This document shows, piece by piece, positions 1 through 10,870 of a stretch of 37,235 nt of DNA. A program made the position numbers and the translations under genes. The DNA comes from Chara braunii (Eukaryota > Streptophyta > Charophyceae > Charales > Characeae). The notes under the pieces are model-generated. The model did not search any database and was not told the origin of the DNA. It saw nothing but the letters and a program-made list of their open reading frames with translations. The stretch spans positions 2,255,274-2,292,508 of the forward strand of contig BFEA01000171.1 in the NCBI GenBank assembly GCA_003427395.1. The letters run 5' to 3'. The stretch's first letter is position 1; each line of letters begins with the position of its first letter.

Positions 1-41
<41 letters not shown>

Positions 42-46
42 AAAAA
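1..46. repeat. (AG)n microsatellite with A-run
   Basis: About 18 AG dinucleotides are followed by a run of ten A. It is a simple low-complexity tract at the window edge, so its true left end is unknown. Confidence 0.95.
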
Positions 47-487
47 CTCACCTGCGATGGCGAGCCAGATGGCGGGGCTGGAGTGTCGCGTCCTCGCGAG
101 CACACACGCGCTCGTCGTCCGGAGGCGGGAGTGTGAGGGCAGCGTGGGGAGGGCTGGGCGGATGCGGGCGGTCGGTGCCCATCGACAAATTCGAATTTGA
201 ATTTGGCCCGATTTGGACTGTCGATCTGATCGATCCGACGGCCCAGGTCGGGCCTTACTGTTTCCAAATTTTTTGAGGCCTCCGGGCCTCGTTTTGCAGG
301 GCGCTTGGTCGAGCACGACCTCCCCCAGCCATACGAAACACACCAGGCCCCCAAAGTCCCCCTTAGAGGCCTGCCCCTAATTTCCGCAGGGGCCGGACCT
401 TCACGAGTCACCAGACCATCGGGCCGGTGGTCCGATCGGACAACCCGGACGTTTCCTTGGGTCCCGGACGTCCGGGCTGGTAACCTA
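47..487. other. GC-rich stretch, no gene seen
   Basis: No credible coding region is visible. The stretch holds a 12-bp palindrome AAATTCGAATTT at 187-198 and a 14-bp palindrome CCCGGACGTCCGGG at 463-476. It may be the left part of a longer LTR or leader, but nothing here is repeated upstream of the second terminal-repeat copy at 11483, so that cannot be shown within the window. Confidence 0.5.
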
Positions 488-705
488 GGATTTTTCTCTT
501 TTTGCGTCGTGCCCGCGCACGCATTCCACAATGCGCGAAAGCAACCGACTTACTTTATCGGACTAACACGGGGGATTTCAGTTTTGTCTGTATCCCCACA
601 CTCAATTTTCCAAAAATCCTTGGCACACCCCATCTTGCTGTTTTTCTGGGCCTTCATTCCGCACCTTTAGCACTCCGAACGAAAGATAGCACAGGGCGTG
701 AGGTT
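488..705 (+). repeat. 218-bp terminal repeat, copy 1 (5' LTR end)
   Basis: This segment matches 11483-11700 over 218 bp without an indel. By hand I count about 18 differences, of which about 16 are transitions. It ends exactly where a tRNA primer-binding site begins, which is the position expected of the 3' end of a 5' LTR. The usual TG...CA termini are not visible and the match stops abruptly at 488, so either the LTR is longer and the second copy is truncated, or this family has atypical ends. Confidence 0.7.
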
Positions 706-717
706 GGTATCGGAGCC
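705..717 (+). promoter_or_regulatory. Primer-binding site, initiator tRNA-Met type
   Basis: The sequence TGGTATCGGAGCC lies directly after the terminal repeat. Many plant LTR retrotransposons use TGGTATCAGAGC, complementary to the 3' end of initiator tRNA-Met. One base differs here (G for A). Its placement between the repeat and gag supports the call. Confidence 0.75.
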
Positions 718-834
718 GACACGTGTCAGTTCTTATGATAGTAAGTCGAGCTGGCGAGAGGTAGAAGAAGTCCTCAACCCGCTCGTCGAGATCGCCCGGT
801 GACCAGATCTAGAGTTGGTGCGGCTATTCCAGCT

Positions 835-2305
835 ATGCCAATGGGAGACGGTAACGTTGCGCCCCCCAGGGTAATTGTTAGTATTCCCGCCCCTCTTCCT
901 TTCTTTCCTAATCACACCCACCCCGAAGCTTGGTTGGAAGCCGTCGACGCTCAAGGGTATGGCACGGGAGATCTCCCCCGCATCCTCACGTTGCTACTTC
1001 GCAACACTGCACATGATTGGTTTAGAAAACACACGTGGGTAGACTGGAACATCTTTAAGCAAGCCTTCCTGGCTAGATTTGACACAGTTAACGAAGACGC
1101 CGCTTGGTACGTGCTCAAGACTTGACCGCAAGGACGAGGGGAATTACTGCCTGACTTCGTGGATCGGTTTCAAACTACGTTAGACAAATCAGGGTGAGAT
1201 GAAAAATCCGCCCGAGATTTGTTCATCGATCATCTGCGGAGTCCGACGTTAAAAGGTAAGTTGCAGAAAAAGGTTCCCCCTAAAACGCACCAGCTATCCT
1301 CTATCATCGCTAAAGCACTTGAGTTGGACCTGGCGGATACCAGGAAATACATCAGTCAGGGAGACGAAGACATTACGGACATGATCCAAGATATAGCGGT
1401 GAAAAGAAGATCGTGGTTACGAGCGGTGGAACGTTTCTATCCTCGGCCTGATCATGACCTTCCCGCAGGGGTCACCTCTGATATTCCGTCAGCTGCCTCT
1501 CACCCTCCTCCATCCCTCTCAATGAATCAACAGGTAGCAACGGTTAAACCCAGAAGCTCCCAAGACTCTTCCCCCATGGCCATAACAAACATGCACTTAG
1601 CACAGATGATCCACCAAGCAATCAGAATGGATGAGCAATCTGGTCCAAATGCAGGCGGTTCACATGGATCGAATGGAACAGATAATGAGCAGACTAATTA
1701 AGCCCAACCCGGCTCCTGCTCGATCTGCCCCTGCATCATTCCCGCTTTTACCTGCTCCACCTGCATTAGGACACGTGCCGCAGTTCCCTCACCCAGCCAA
1801 TCCGGCCGGGAAAATCGAGTGTTACAATTGCAAACAGCCCGGGCATTTCGCCAGGGACTGCCCGCAGCCGAAACAAAATCAACCCCCACCTGCCGCAGCC
1901 CCCGTAGCTCTGAATCAAGGACGGGTGGCCGCACTAATGGATACGGCCCGAAGTGAGGAGATCGTTGCGTACGCCCCTAAGCTCCCTTCCCCCTCAATGG
2001 CAGTTGCATCGACCTCGGGAATTACTTCTTCCGACGTTGCAGACATGGCCGATCTGCTCGAATACCTTCATCTCGCCGAAATGATCGGCGCAATCGGACC
2101 AGCTCAGGACGATCTTGAATGGGTCGAACGCGAATCTAACCCTGGACCACAGTTTCGAACGGGTGAAATCGACGTCATAGGAACGCTTAAGCAGTTGGAC
2201 ATTCGTGTTCCGGTCCCGGTGGGGCATTTGCTCACCATATCCGAAGCAGCGAATGACAAGCTGCTGCAACAATGCCAGAAGAATCAAAAGCGTTTTACGT
2301 ACTAA
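835..2305 (+). pseudogene. gag: gag (capsid/nucleocapsid) remnant
   Basis: This is the Gag region of the Ty3/gypsy element, which would form the virus-like particle and bind RNA. I take the first ATG at 835. A retrotransposon-gag type segment (pattern NTAHDWF...FKQAFLARF) lies at about 960-1085. A CCHC zinc knuckle (C-X2-C-X4-H-X4-C, CYNCKQPGHFARDC) is at 1820-1861, after a proline-rich linker. The reading frame is broken by TGA at 1123-1125, TGA at 1195-1197, a frame change near 1630-1700, and TAA at 2303-2305. Each of the three stops could have come from one C-to-T or G-to-A transition. The frame continues beyond 2305 into the protease region, so gag and protease were probably fused. Confidence 0.8.
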
Positions 2306-3151
2306 CGCATACAACGGATGCTGAAAAAGAAGAAGGGAGAGGGAGCGGAGGATATTGCATCGCCTGAACCCGAAGTTGGTGAACCTGAAGCAGCGCGAGT
2401 AGCTGCAATTTCATTAGGAGAGAAAGATCACTTCGTGAGAGCTCGGCCAGTGCTGTGGAAAAGTGCTGAATGTGATTGTGAGGTATGGGGCAAACCTTTT
2501 AACGCCCTCATCGATACCGGCTCCTCTGCGGTCGCCATATCATTAGACACCGTAAAGAGAACGGGACGACTCAACTCGATCCTCCCTCAATCTGGCAAGA
2601 ACCAATACGTCTCTGCCGACGAGGAAGCAATGAATATTGAAGGAGTCATCGAGAATGTGGCTGTGAAAGTTGGACGAGTGCACGTCCTCGTTAACACTTT
2701 AGTCATAGATGTGCACTCATATTCAGTATTGTTGGGATTGCCTTGGGCAATGACGGTAGGTGCCCGCCTGCATTTTGATTCCAAACAGTTGGTACTCATG
2801 CAAACAGGAGGAAAGCCTCAGATGGTTCCGTTGCGGATTTCAACCCGAGCAGTAAAAAGGAATCCTAACCCTGCTCGGATAGGGATGATTCAAGGTCTCG
2901 ATCACGAGGAGTCTTCATCCACGGATGACAGTAGCGGATTCGAAGAACATGAGTGCGAGGAAGAGATGCCTTGCGAGAGTGAATGGAAACACTTGGTCGA
3001 ACTTTTCGAGCACGAAACCCCCGAGGAGTTTCGGATGATCCCAGAGCCGCCTGAACCTTCCATCTGGAAGACAGCGCGCTCGCGCCCATGGAAACTCGGG
3101 TCAGTCCTTCGACCTTTCTTGGAGAACCCATCCTGCAAATATCTGACCTAG
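2306..3151 (+). pseudogene. pol: Retroviral-type aspartic protease region
   Basis: This lies in the same frame as the nucleocapsid part of gag, separated from it only by the TAA at 2303. The active-site signature LIDTGSSAVAIS falls at about 2507-2542, with the catalytic Asp codon at 2513-2515. Further on, a VLLGLPWAM motif (about 2735-2760) matches the second conserved hydrophobic/Gly block of clan AA proteases. This enzyme would cleave the polyprotein. The C-terminal part is acidic and proline-rich. The frame ends at a TAG at 3149-3151 and overlaps the next frame (RT) by about 60 bp in the -1 relation. I see no standard slippery heptamer in the overlap, so I favour an indel over programmed frameshifting. 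Confidence 0.8.
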
Positions 3152-5100
3152 CAGACGATTTGGAACCCCCTCGCACCTTGTACGAGGGAACACTTTCCCT
3201 ACGAACATGCTATCAACAGGCGAAACAATACCTAGATGTTTCTGTTTCCCCTCCAAGATCACTGCTTACGACAGGAGCGACCATCGCTCTGATTAAACAA
3301 GATGCCGAAGCTCCTGTCAGCGATGTGCCTGATCTAATGCAGGAAATGGTGGATCTAACCGGACTAACAGTAGAAGGAACCTCGGTGGATTCGGAAACTG
3401 ACACCGAAGCTAAAGAGACCGAGATGATTAACCTTGTTGAATCCCAAATGATCGCGACTGTATTTTCTGCCCGCACCAGCAGCTCTATTTTTTCTAGCGT
3501 CCATGACCGATGGAATCAGCCTGATGAGTCGATCGACATACCCCTGGAGATACCGGATCAACCGACCGTCACCCTGCCTTCTCACGTCCCCCTGGAATTT
3601 CGAAAATCACTGATTGATGTCTTAAATGGGTACGTAGAGGTATTAAGTGTGAGCGATAACGATATTGAACTGACCAACGTGATAAAGTATGTTATCCTTA
3701 CAGGAGATCATCCGCCTATTAGTTGTGTCCCTTATCGATACTCGCTAGCCCAACGGGCGGCCGCGTTTCAGCAAATCAAGGAATTTGAGGCTAATGGATG
3801 AATCGAACCTGCAATAGGACCTTGGTCGTTTCCCGTAGTAATCGTGCCCAAAAAGGCCGGAGGGATTCGCATATGCATCGATTATCGAAAGTTGAATGAT
3901 ATCACTATCAAAGGTGTGTATCCCCTCCCCCGGATTGATGAGTTGTTGGATGTGATTGGGAGTGCTCGATTTTTCAGTAAGTTTGATGTTCGACATGGGT
4001 TTCATCATCTTCTTGTTCGAGAGGAGGACCGTCCAAAAACGACGTTTGTACTGTTTGAAGGAACTTGGCAATGGGTTCGATGTCTGATGGGCATCTGCAA
4101 TGCTCCAGCAACTTTCCAGCGAGCCATGAATATGGCTTTTCATAACTTTGTGCGGAAGACGCGACTGGCGAAGAGCATCATCAATTACTGTGCAATCGTG
4201 TATATGGATGATATTCTGGTTTATTCGAGTTCCTATGAGGGGCATGTGCAACACATCGAGTGGACGCTACACGCTTTGAGAGATGCTGGTTTCAAGGTGG
4301 CGCTTTAGAAGTGTCAGTTCTTTCTCACCACTATTTCTTTCCTAGGACATGTGGTGACCGACCAGGGACTTAGACCGGAACCACAAAAGGTGGCAACCGT
4401 GAGAGACGCGTCTCTGCTCACGACTATCACGCAAGTTCGCTCCTTTTTGGGCCAGGCCTCATACTACCGAAGGTTTATCAAGGGCTTCGCGGCTATTGCG
4501 GGTCCCCTCACGAATCTGTTGAAAAAGGATCAGCTGTTGATCTGGACGCTGGAGTGTGATCAGGCGTTCTCGAAACTCAAGGCAGCCCTTATTTCGGCCT
4601 CGGTCCTTATAAGACCGGATCCTGCGAAGCCTTTTGTCCTCATCACGGACTGGCAACCGAAGGCAATCTCGGCGATCCTGGCCCAGGTGGGACCTGACGG
4701 ACTCGAATGTGTGGAATACGCGTCTAAGTCGGTGCCTGCTTGCAAGCGCAATTACGCCGCCCCGACAGGTGAATGTTATGCAGCTCTGTGGGGGATCAGC
4801 CACTTTCGAGCCTATTTGTATGGGCGGAAGTTCACACTGGTCACCGATCATGAGCCATTATTAGCCCGGAAGAAGTCTAAGGATTACTCGGGCATGATCG
4901 GGAGATGGGCAACAGTGCTACAGAGCATGGACTTTGACATTCGTCATCGGAAGCACGAGAGGCACGGGAATGCTGAGGGCCTGACACAACTGCACCGACC
5001 CGAGAAGGTCCTCAAGAACGAAGAAGTGATTTCGTGGAACGAGCCGAAGAAGGAAAGCGTACCGCGATACGGACAAATGAAAATTTTGTCAAAGGAGTGA
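3088..5100 (+). pseudogene. pol: Reverse transcriptase - RNase H region
   Basis: One frame carries a spacer (3088-3680), reverse transcriptase, and RNase H. RT landmarks are PKKAGGIRICIDYRKLND at about 3847-3900, the fingers/palm block around FSKFDVRHGFHH, and the catalytic YMDD box at 4201-4212. The connection block SFLGQASYYRRFIKGFA (from about 4440) and the RNase H landmarks LITDW, TGECYAALWG and TDHEPL (4636-4858) follow. The frame is interrupted by TGA at 3799-3801 and TAG at 4306-4308, and closes at TGA 5098-5100. The first two lie inside otherwise well-conserved RT sequence, so they are degenerative. The third may be either a true end or the start of a frameshift into the integrase frame. 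Confidence 0.9.
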
Positions 5101-5165
5101 GTGTACGTAGCCTCGCTCTGACCTCTCTGCAGCCTTGATCACTCTCTCTCTCCTCCTCTCTCATA

Positions 5166-6828
5166 ATGGCTACCCCACATGTCTCCATGACCCCTTCTTC
5201 CCCTGCTGATTCCGGCCCTCTTGCCAGCTCGGCCTTCTTTGTCACCCTTCCCGACAGATTCTGCTATTTTTGCACGTGTATCACACAGGTATATGAGGTG
5301 AATTGTCATCCTTTTGAGACCGGATTCGTTGAGTGGGTAAATTGTGCCACGTGTGTCAATCGTGCACACTGTGCATACGTTCGATATCGAACAAGTAGTA
5401 GGGAATAGAAATGCCCTCTGTCTAGGACGGACAAACTACCTACTGAGGTTCGATTCGAGGCTGCCCGTACGGACGGCCCTGAATATGACGAGAAATACCG
5501 ACGAGCGGAGGTCTGGACGGATAAAATCCTATTGGCTAAGCTGGCTGGGTTACCATTGGATCATCTCACTAAGCACGACAGACGTCGGGCTACCGAGAGA
5601 TCTCGGGATTACCGATGGATCAACGGTCACCTAGAAAAGCGTAAAACTGACGGGTCGGGTTTGTGGTTGACGGTTCCCTATCCATTCCAAAGATATGATT
5701 GGACCCGATCTGCTCACGAAGAACAGGCCGCTCACTTCGCGATACGTGTCACGGAGGCAACTATAGATCAGAATCAATGATTTTGGTCTAATATACAGGA
5801 CGATGTCAGATACGTAGTCGCCAACTGTCTGGTTTGTGTTGTCGATCGTGCCCCAAGGGGCCAAACACGATAGTGCCGACAGAAGTAGAGCGCCCTTTCC
5901 AGCGAGTCAGTATGGACACGACAGATATCGACGTGCCACCTGGTCCAAACCGTTGCCAATATTCCATTCTTTTAGTTTTAATAGACCATTTTTCCAAATA
6001 CATTGAAGTATACCCCTGCAAGACCCATAAGGCCGCAGAGATAGCCACATACATCGATCGGTTTCTCTATACTCACCTAGATACGAAAGAAATTCTAACC
6101 GACAATGGGTCCGAGTTCAAAGGTGAGGTAGAGGAATTACTCGCACGAAGAGGCATTACGCTTTGACACACGGCACCCCACGTTTCTCAGTCCAACGGGT
6201 TGGCCGAAAATGCCAATCACATGATTAAGACTGCCCTCCGTAGAAATCTAGCGGCGCGTGACACGCGTCCCTGGCCCGAGATCGTATACTAAATCGTCGG
6301 AATTCACCGGGCCACCCCTCATGAATCCAGGGGGACAGAAAATGACTGATCTAGCCCACGGAAGACAAGTCCGTAGCTACGAGGCCTGAAATGGGAACGT
6401 CGGTCCCCAACATCAATATAAATTAGGGGACCTGGTACAGGTACGTAAATGTGCACGCGACTGGAAACTCGCTCCCAAGTTTTCTGGCTGTTTCCGCGTT
6501 GTCGAGCTCGGACCCAACGGTGCCAACACGGTACGCATCGCGCCCGAGACAAGCGCCAGCCATAGCTCTCTCCCCATCATCCGCCATACTTCTTACATCC
6601 GTCTCCTCCCTCCCTCTGACATCCCTCCATCTCCCTCGTCTGCTGGAGAAGAGGACGAAGACGATCTAGTTCCCGCCTCACTCTCTCCCTCCTGCTCCCC
6701 TCTTCATCTTCTTCCCCGACCTCACCATGAGTTTCATCACGGAGCGAGCTCTTCGCGATCATCTGTTCCAGCCACGTGGCTACATCTCCGAGATCCGGCA
6801 AGTTCGTCATCCGCGGCTCAGTCCTGAT
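5166..6828 (+). pseudogene. pol: Integrase region with upstream Cys-rich segment
   Basis: A Cys-rich stretch at about 5260-5375 (CYFCTC, then CATC...C) precedes the integrase. The zinc-binding N-terminus (H...H...CLVC) spans about 5712-5836. The catalytic core has Asp codons at 5915-5917 and 6101-6103 (LTDNGSEF) and Glu at 6206-6208, which is D,D35E spacing. The C-terminal segment (YKLGDLVQVRK from 6417) resembles the usual end of gypsy integrases, then becomes Ser/Pro-rich and acidic, and stays open to a TGA at about 6826. Breaks are TAG 5406-5408, TGA 5778-5780, a frame change near 5855, TGA 6164-6166, TAA near 6290, a frame change near 6345, and TGA near 6388. The enzyme would insert the cDNA copy into the genome. 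This copy is dead. Confidence 0.85.
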
Positions 6829-8273
6829 TTACAGAGGTTAGAGCAGTTTTTCTGCACCGAGGGAGTATGTGTCGCTGCTGCGTTTCGATTCGCTGGGAGT
6901 CAGCAGGCAGTAATATTGGCGGAGGTGGTGGCACTTCATCGACGAGCGGTTCCCGGGACGAGCCACGTCACCACGGTCGCTGCCTTCAGCGGCGACATCA
7001 GTACGATCAGCCCACTGCGGCATACTGCGATCTTGACCTCTTTGCGAGAGTGGACGCAGCAGGTGTCAACTGAGTGGCATCACGGTCTTGCGCGTCCAGG
7101 GTACAGTCTAGTCCCGACATCCGGGACGGACTTCGACATTCGCACTTCTCCGCGCCAGCCGACCGTCACGCTCCCCGCCCTCATCCCCTTCCAACGCCCC
7201 CAATAAACCGCGTCGCTCCTCTCGCTCCTCTCTCCACCTTTGGTCTCCCCTCTCTTTTTCCCACCTTCTGGCAATCCAATCTCCATCCTCGCCTTTCTTT
7301 CCTGTTCGAACCTCTTGCCGTCCCGCTTCTTGATCCCAGGGACTGGCGGGTGTGGCGCGAGACCTTTGTCGATCTGTCTGTGTGCTTGGCCCCAGTGCAA
7401 GTGACGTGGACGCAGACCAGTGAGCAGCCTGCGTGCATCGAGTACCTGGAGCTGTTGATCCTGCAGGCTTGGAGAACGGACGTGGAAGGTGATCTTCTCG
7501 GTTTTCTCTTCGGATCGGAGCGGCTGGACCATCGCCAGCCGATTACTCGAGAACTCGTCGTCCCGCTCGTGCAACTGGCTGACGATCTCTCCCTCGACAT
7601 CGTTTCACAAAGCGACGACAGTCCCGCTCCACACATCATCTCGAGGGCATTAGCACCGTATCTTCAATGGACTGCTTGCTTGGAGGAACCTGGGAGTGAT
7701 AGCACTCTGCCATCACGGCAGGAGTACTTGAAGCCGTACGGGATCATTGATCGCGCCTTCTATCCGAAGGAGCCCGAGGAGGCGCTTGAAGGAGAAGAGG
7801 AAGCCACTGAAGAAGAGGGTGACGCCAACGAAGAAACGTCAGAGGAGGGAAGTTATAGCGAGTACAGCGAAGGGGAACAGAGTGAAGAAGAGGTAAAAGT
7901 AGAAGAAAAAAAAGAAGAAGACGAAGAGGAGGAAGCCGGATCGGAGTGGGAGGATTTGCCGGAAGAAGCGGCGCGCACAGGCACGGAGGCGGAAGATCTC
8001 GATGCAGCACGTAGAAGGGAAGAGATCGCCGACGTGAAAAACCAGCTGGAGATCGCCAGCGAGGCGAGCTTGTACATCAACGACGACCCAACCAGGGATC
8101 CTGAGCCCCCCGAGCCCGAAGATGGCGGATCAGCAACCGCGGCCCCGAGCGCATCGCGACGGAGACGGAGCCGATCTCCCTCCCCCTCCACCCCAACCCG
8201 TCCCCCAGTTCGTCCACGTACCGATGCGGGGGATCGGCCTTCGTCCCCGGTCATTATCCCGCCGTCCCCTTGA
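6727..8273 (+). pseudogene. Extra sense ORF (ORF3) behind integrase, frameshifted
   Basis: An ATG at 6727 opens a frame to 7206. A second frame from 7074 to 8273 continues the reading, so one indel in the 7074-7206 overlap probably splits a protein of about 510 residues. The N-terminal half shows no motif I recognise. The middle (about 7340-7740) has regular hydrophobic/Trp spacing. An acidic Glu-rich tract follows (about 7764-8010), then a short basic/helical stretch, and a C-terminal RRRRSRSPSPS-like Arg/Ser/Pro tail. The ORF overlaps the open end of the integrase by about 100 bp in another frame. From memory it resembles acidic, Arg/Ser-tailed repeat proteins of Chara braunii, which I cannot verify here. 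Possible roles such as nucleic-acid or chromatin binding are guesses. Confidence 0.6.
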
Positions 8274-8276
8274 TTG

Positions 8277-10870
8277 CCTTACCCTCTCCCAGATTTCTAC
8301 CCCCGTCACCTTCCCTCGCAACCCCTTTCCTCCCAATACTTTCGAGCACTTTTACTCCACCCGTCTCGCCGTCACCATCCACCCCCACCCTTCCCTCCAA
8401 TCCGCGAACCCCACGTTTTGTCTACACATCCTCCTGTTCAGTGTCGCGTGGCAACAGAGTAACGCAGTAGAAGCCTACTGCGTAATCACAGGGACCATCC
8501 CCGCGTGTCGCCATCACGAGTAGTTTTGCGCGACACTCTTCCGCACTTTCTCCACCCTTTACCCTTACTACCTCACCTCCCTCCCTCACAGCGGCGATCG
8601 GTTTACTCGTTTCTAGTAGTTTCGCGAAGATCACGCCATTGACAATGACGTCAACTTATGCTCTGATTCGATCGATTGCGGAGGACTGGGGGTGCAGAGC
8701 ACACGGAGATCTGATGGACCATGATGATGCCACCTGGACGATCTCCGAAGTTCGAAGGACAGGGGGTTGCATATGACAGGGCTGCAGAAAGTGGGATCCG
8801 AAACTGCACGAGCCGGCATGCATCACGAAGATCTTGCCACGGATGTTGTCGTTAGCTCATCATGATGATCCAAACCCCTACTTCTTCCTGTTTCTTCGTT
8901 CCTTGTACATCTTTCTGCTTCTTTGTCCCCTCATATTCCCTTTGTTCGAGCTTTCATGCAATCAGGAGATCGCATAATTTTGGAACCCCCTGCGCGTCAC
9001 ATATGTGACGAACCATTTCCCGACCCCGTGCTATCTTTCGTACCCCCTTGACCCAATACCCCGTTGTGTATCATACCGACCCCACAGAACCCTTGTCGCT
9101 TTTCTTGATTTCAGGCGCCTTGTTTGGGCCCCCATTTTTCGGAAGTTCTATTGATTCTTGGAATTCTGCTTTTTGTATTTCGGGAAATGCACGGGAAATT
9201 ACGCGCGCCTTAGCGAGCCCGCCGGGAATCGGGCTCGACAGTTAGGAATTACAGAATAAGCGGAGCCCGATGTATCTTTTTTTCTTGCATGAATGTTCTC
9301 GGTCACAACGGAGAAAACTCTAGGAATTTTGTGAGAATACGGATAGGCATAGGACTTTCTTTTCCCGCGTCGACTTTCGCGCGCGGATATGGTGATTTCA
9401 ATTTTTGAATTGGTGTAGGATATAGGCAAGTTGTAACTGTATCGGTGCCTTTTTTCTCTTGTTGTCGGCACCACGCATGCGAGCATCCTCCTCCTTATTT
9501 CCCGCGTCATCCTTCCCCCGCACTCTCTCCTCTCTCTTCCCCCTCTTCTCCTTCTCCTATCGCAACTGTTTTTCCCTCTCTGCTTTCTGTGCGCCTGCTT
9601 CCTTTTCTTGATCGTTTGAATCTTGGACCTGTCTCGCGCTGCTTTTCGCGCCTCGTCTCTTCTCGCTCATCAACCTTGGCTCACGAAGTCCGGTTGATCC
9701 TCCGATCACCCCGGCTCACCAATCGGACGCGTTGAGTAAGAGGATCTTCCTATTGCGCGACGAATCTGATTGGCCGACCATTGGGTTCTAAAGGATCAAC
9801 ATGGCTTTCCTTGAGCACCCTTCGCTGAACCTTCTCTCCTTACACCTCGATCTCCCCTCAGACTCTTCCCCTATCTATCCTTTCTCGCAACTATAAATTT
9901 CACAAACGCGCCCGCAAAACTCTCTTATGTTGTCCACTCGCAAGCCACCTTCTGGGAAGGAATGGCTAGGTGATGCGTCTGGTGCGAGTCGAAAAGTCCT
10001 GTCGAGTTGACTGTAGTCTGGCCGGCTGCGCGCTTGATCGCCACGACGGACTGTGGGATCCGGGCGAGCCGCGTCTAGTCTGCGTCAGCGGGGTAACGAT
10101 CGCAGTGGCGGAAGTTAGCGCGCGACGGCCAGGATCGTCGGTGCGGGTATGAGGATGTGTGATTGGAGTTGAGTGGATGATTGGCCTGGGGCCATATTGG
10201 AATTTTACAGCGAATGCGCCTTCATTGCGGATCATTTTTCTTGTGTGAGTTCATGGTTGTGAAGCCGAATGTTCTCTTTTCGAAGTTTGGTGTCTTTTGT
10301 CTCGGCTTTTCTCGTCCCTCCCTCCCATCTCTCTCTCTCTCTCTCTTTGACTTGAATGACGATGTGTTGTGGGTTTGTCGCTCTTGTGAACCGAAGCGAA
10401 CTTTTGTGAGTTCTCGCAGGGAAGAACTTCTTCCGGAACTCTTCCATTAGTTTCCTGGGTAATCCCCAGATGTCGAGGACTTAATCCTCTTGTCTTGTGA
10501 ACGGTGGATGCGTGTGTACAAATCCCTCGGTTGATTTCTGACGTGTGCACCCTTGTCATTTTCGCACCTTCCACAGTGGACGTATGTATAGAGATGCTCG
10601 TCTTTTTGCGTTGGTTAGACTCAGCGCTCGACGGGATTTTGTTCGAGAATGCAAGAGTGTTTAGATCGGTGGTTCCGAATGCACTGCGCATGCTATCTGC
10701 CTTATGCTGCATGACATCAACAGACAGTTGGTGAGGCAGCCTCGTGTTCTTGTTGATCGGGTCTGTTGAAACTGAGTCGCGGGTTGATCCCTCGGAACTC
10801 CAACCCGATTAATGCATGATTGTGCGGGTTCCGTAAACTATTTCCCTCGCGATCAAAGGAAGGAAGATAC
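8277..10870. other. Non-coding stretch after ORF3
   Basis: No convincing gene is visible. Parts are pyrimidine-rich on the plus strand (8300-8600 and 9480-9620), consistent with a UTR or former LTR. A hairpin with 9-bp perfect arms (ACGCAGTAG / CTACTGCGT, 4-nt loop) is at 8462-8483. A TATA-like CTATAAATTT is at about 9891-9900, after a pyrimidine-rich segment, but no credible gene follows it. The segment 10249-10284 recurs exactly at 19256-19291 as part of an assembly artefact. Confidence 0.5.

Larger units (their letters stand above)
488..8276 (+). mobile_element. Decayed Ty3/gypsy LTR retrotransposon with extra 3' ORF
   Basis: The order is terminal repeat, PBS, gag with CCHC zinc knuckle, DTG protease, reverse transcriptase with YMDD, RNase H, then integrase with a D,D35E triad. 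RT-RNase H-integrase order defines the Ty3/gypsy (Metaviridae-like) type, as opposed to Copia. No chromodomain is visible after the integrase. An additional ORF follows the integrase in sense orientation. At least ten in-frame stops and about six frame changes show that the copy cannot encode a working polyprotein. The 3' boundary is uncertain. I end it at the extra ORF, but a second copy of the 218-bp repeat at 11483-11700 could be its 3' LTR, which would make the element about 11.2 kb. Confidence 0.85.

Noticed and set aside
305-670. 121-codon open frame over the 218-bp repeat (a similar frame is open at 11504-11803)
   Set aside because: It starts at a non-ATG codon, ends just before the PBS, and shows no domain. 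Its similarity to the second copy is explained by the DNA repeat, including frame-neutral transitions.
3088-3151. Programmed -1 frameshift between protease and RT frames
   Set aside because: The overlap has the right -1 relation but no recognisable slippery heptamer or pseudoknot. With several other indels in the element, decay is simpler.
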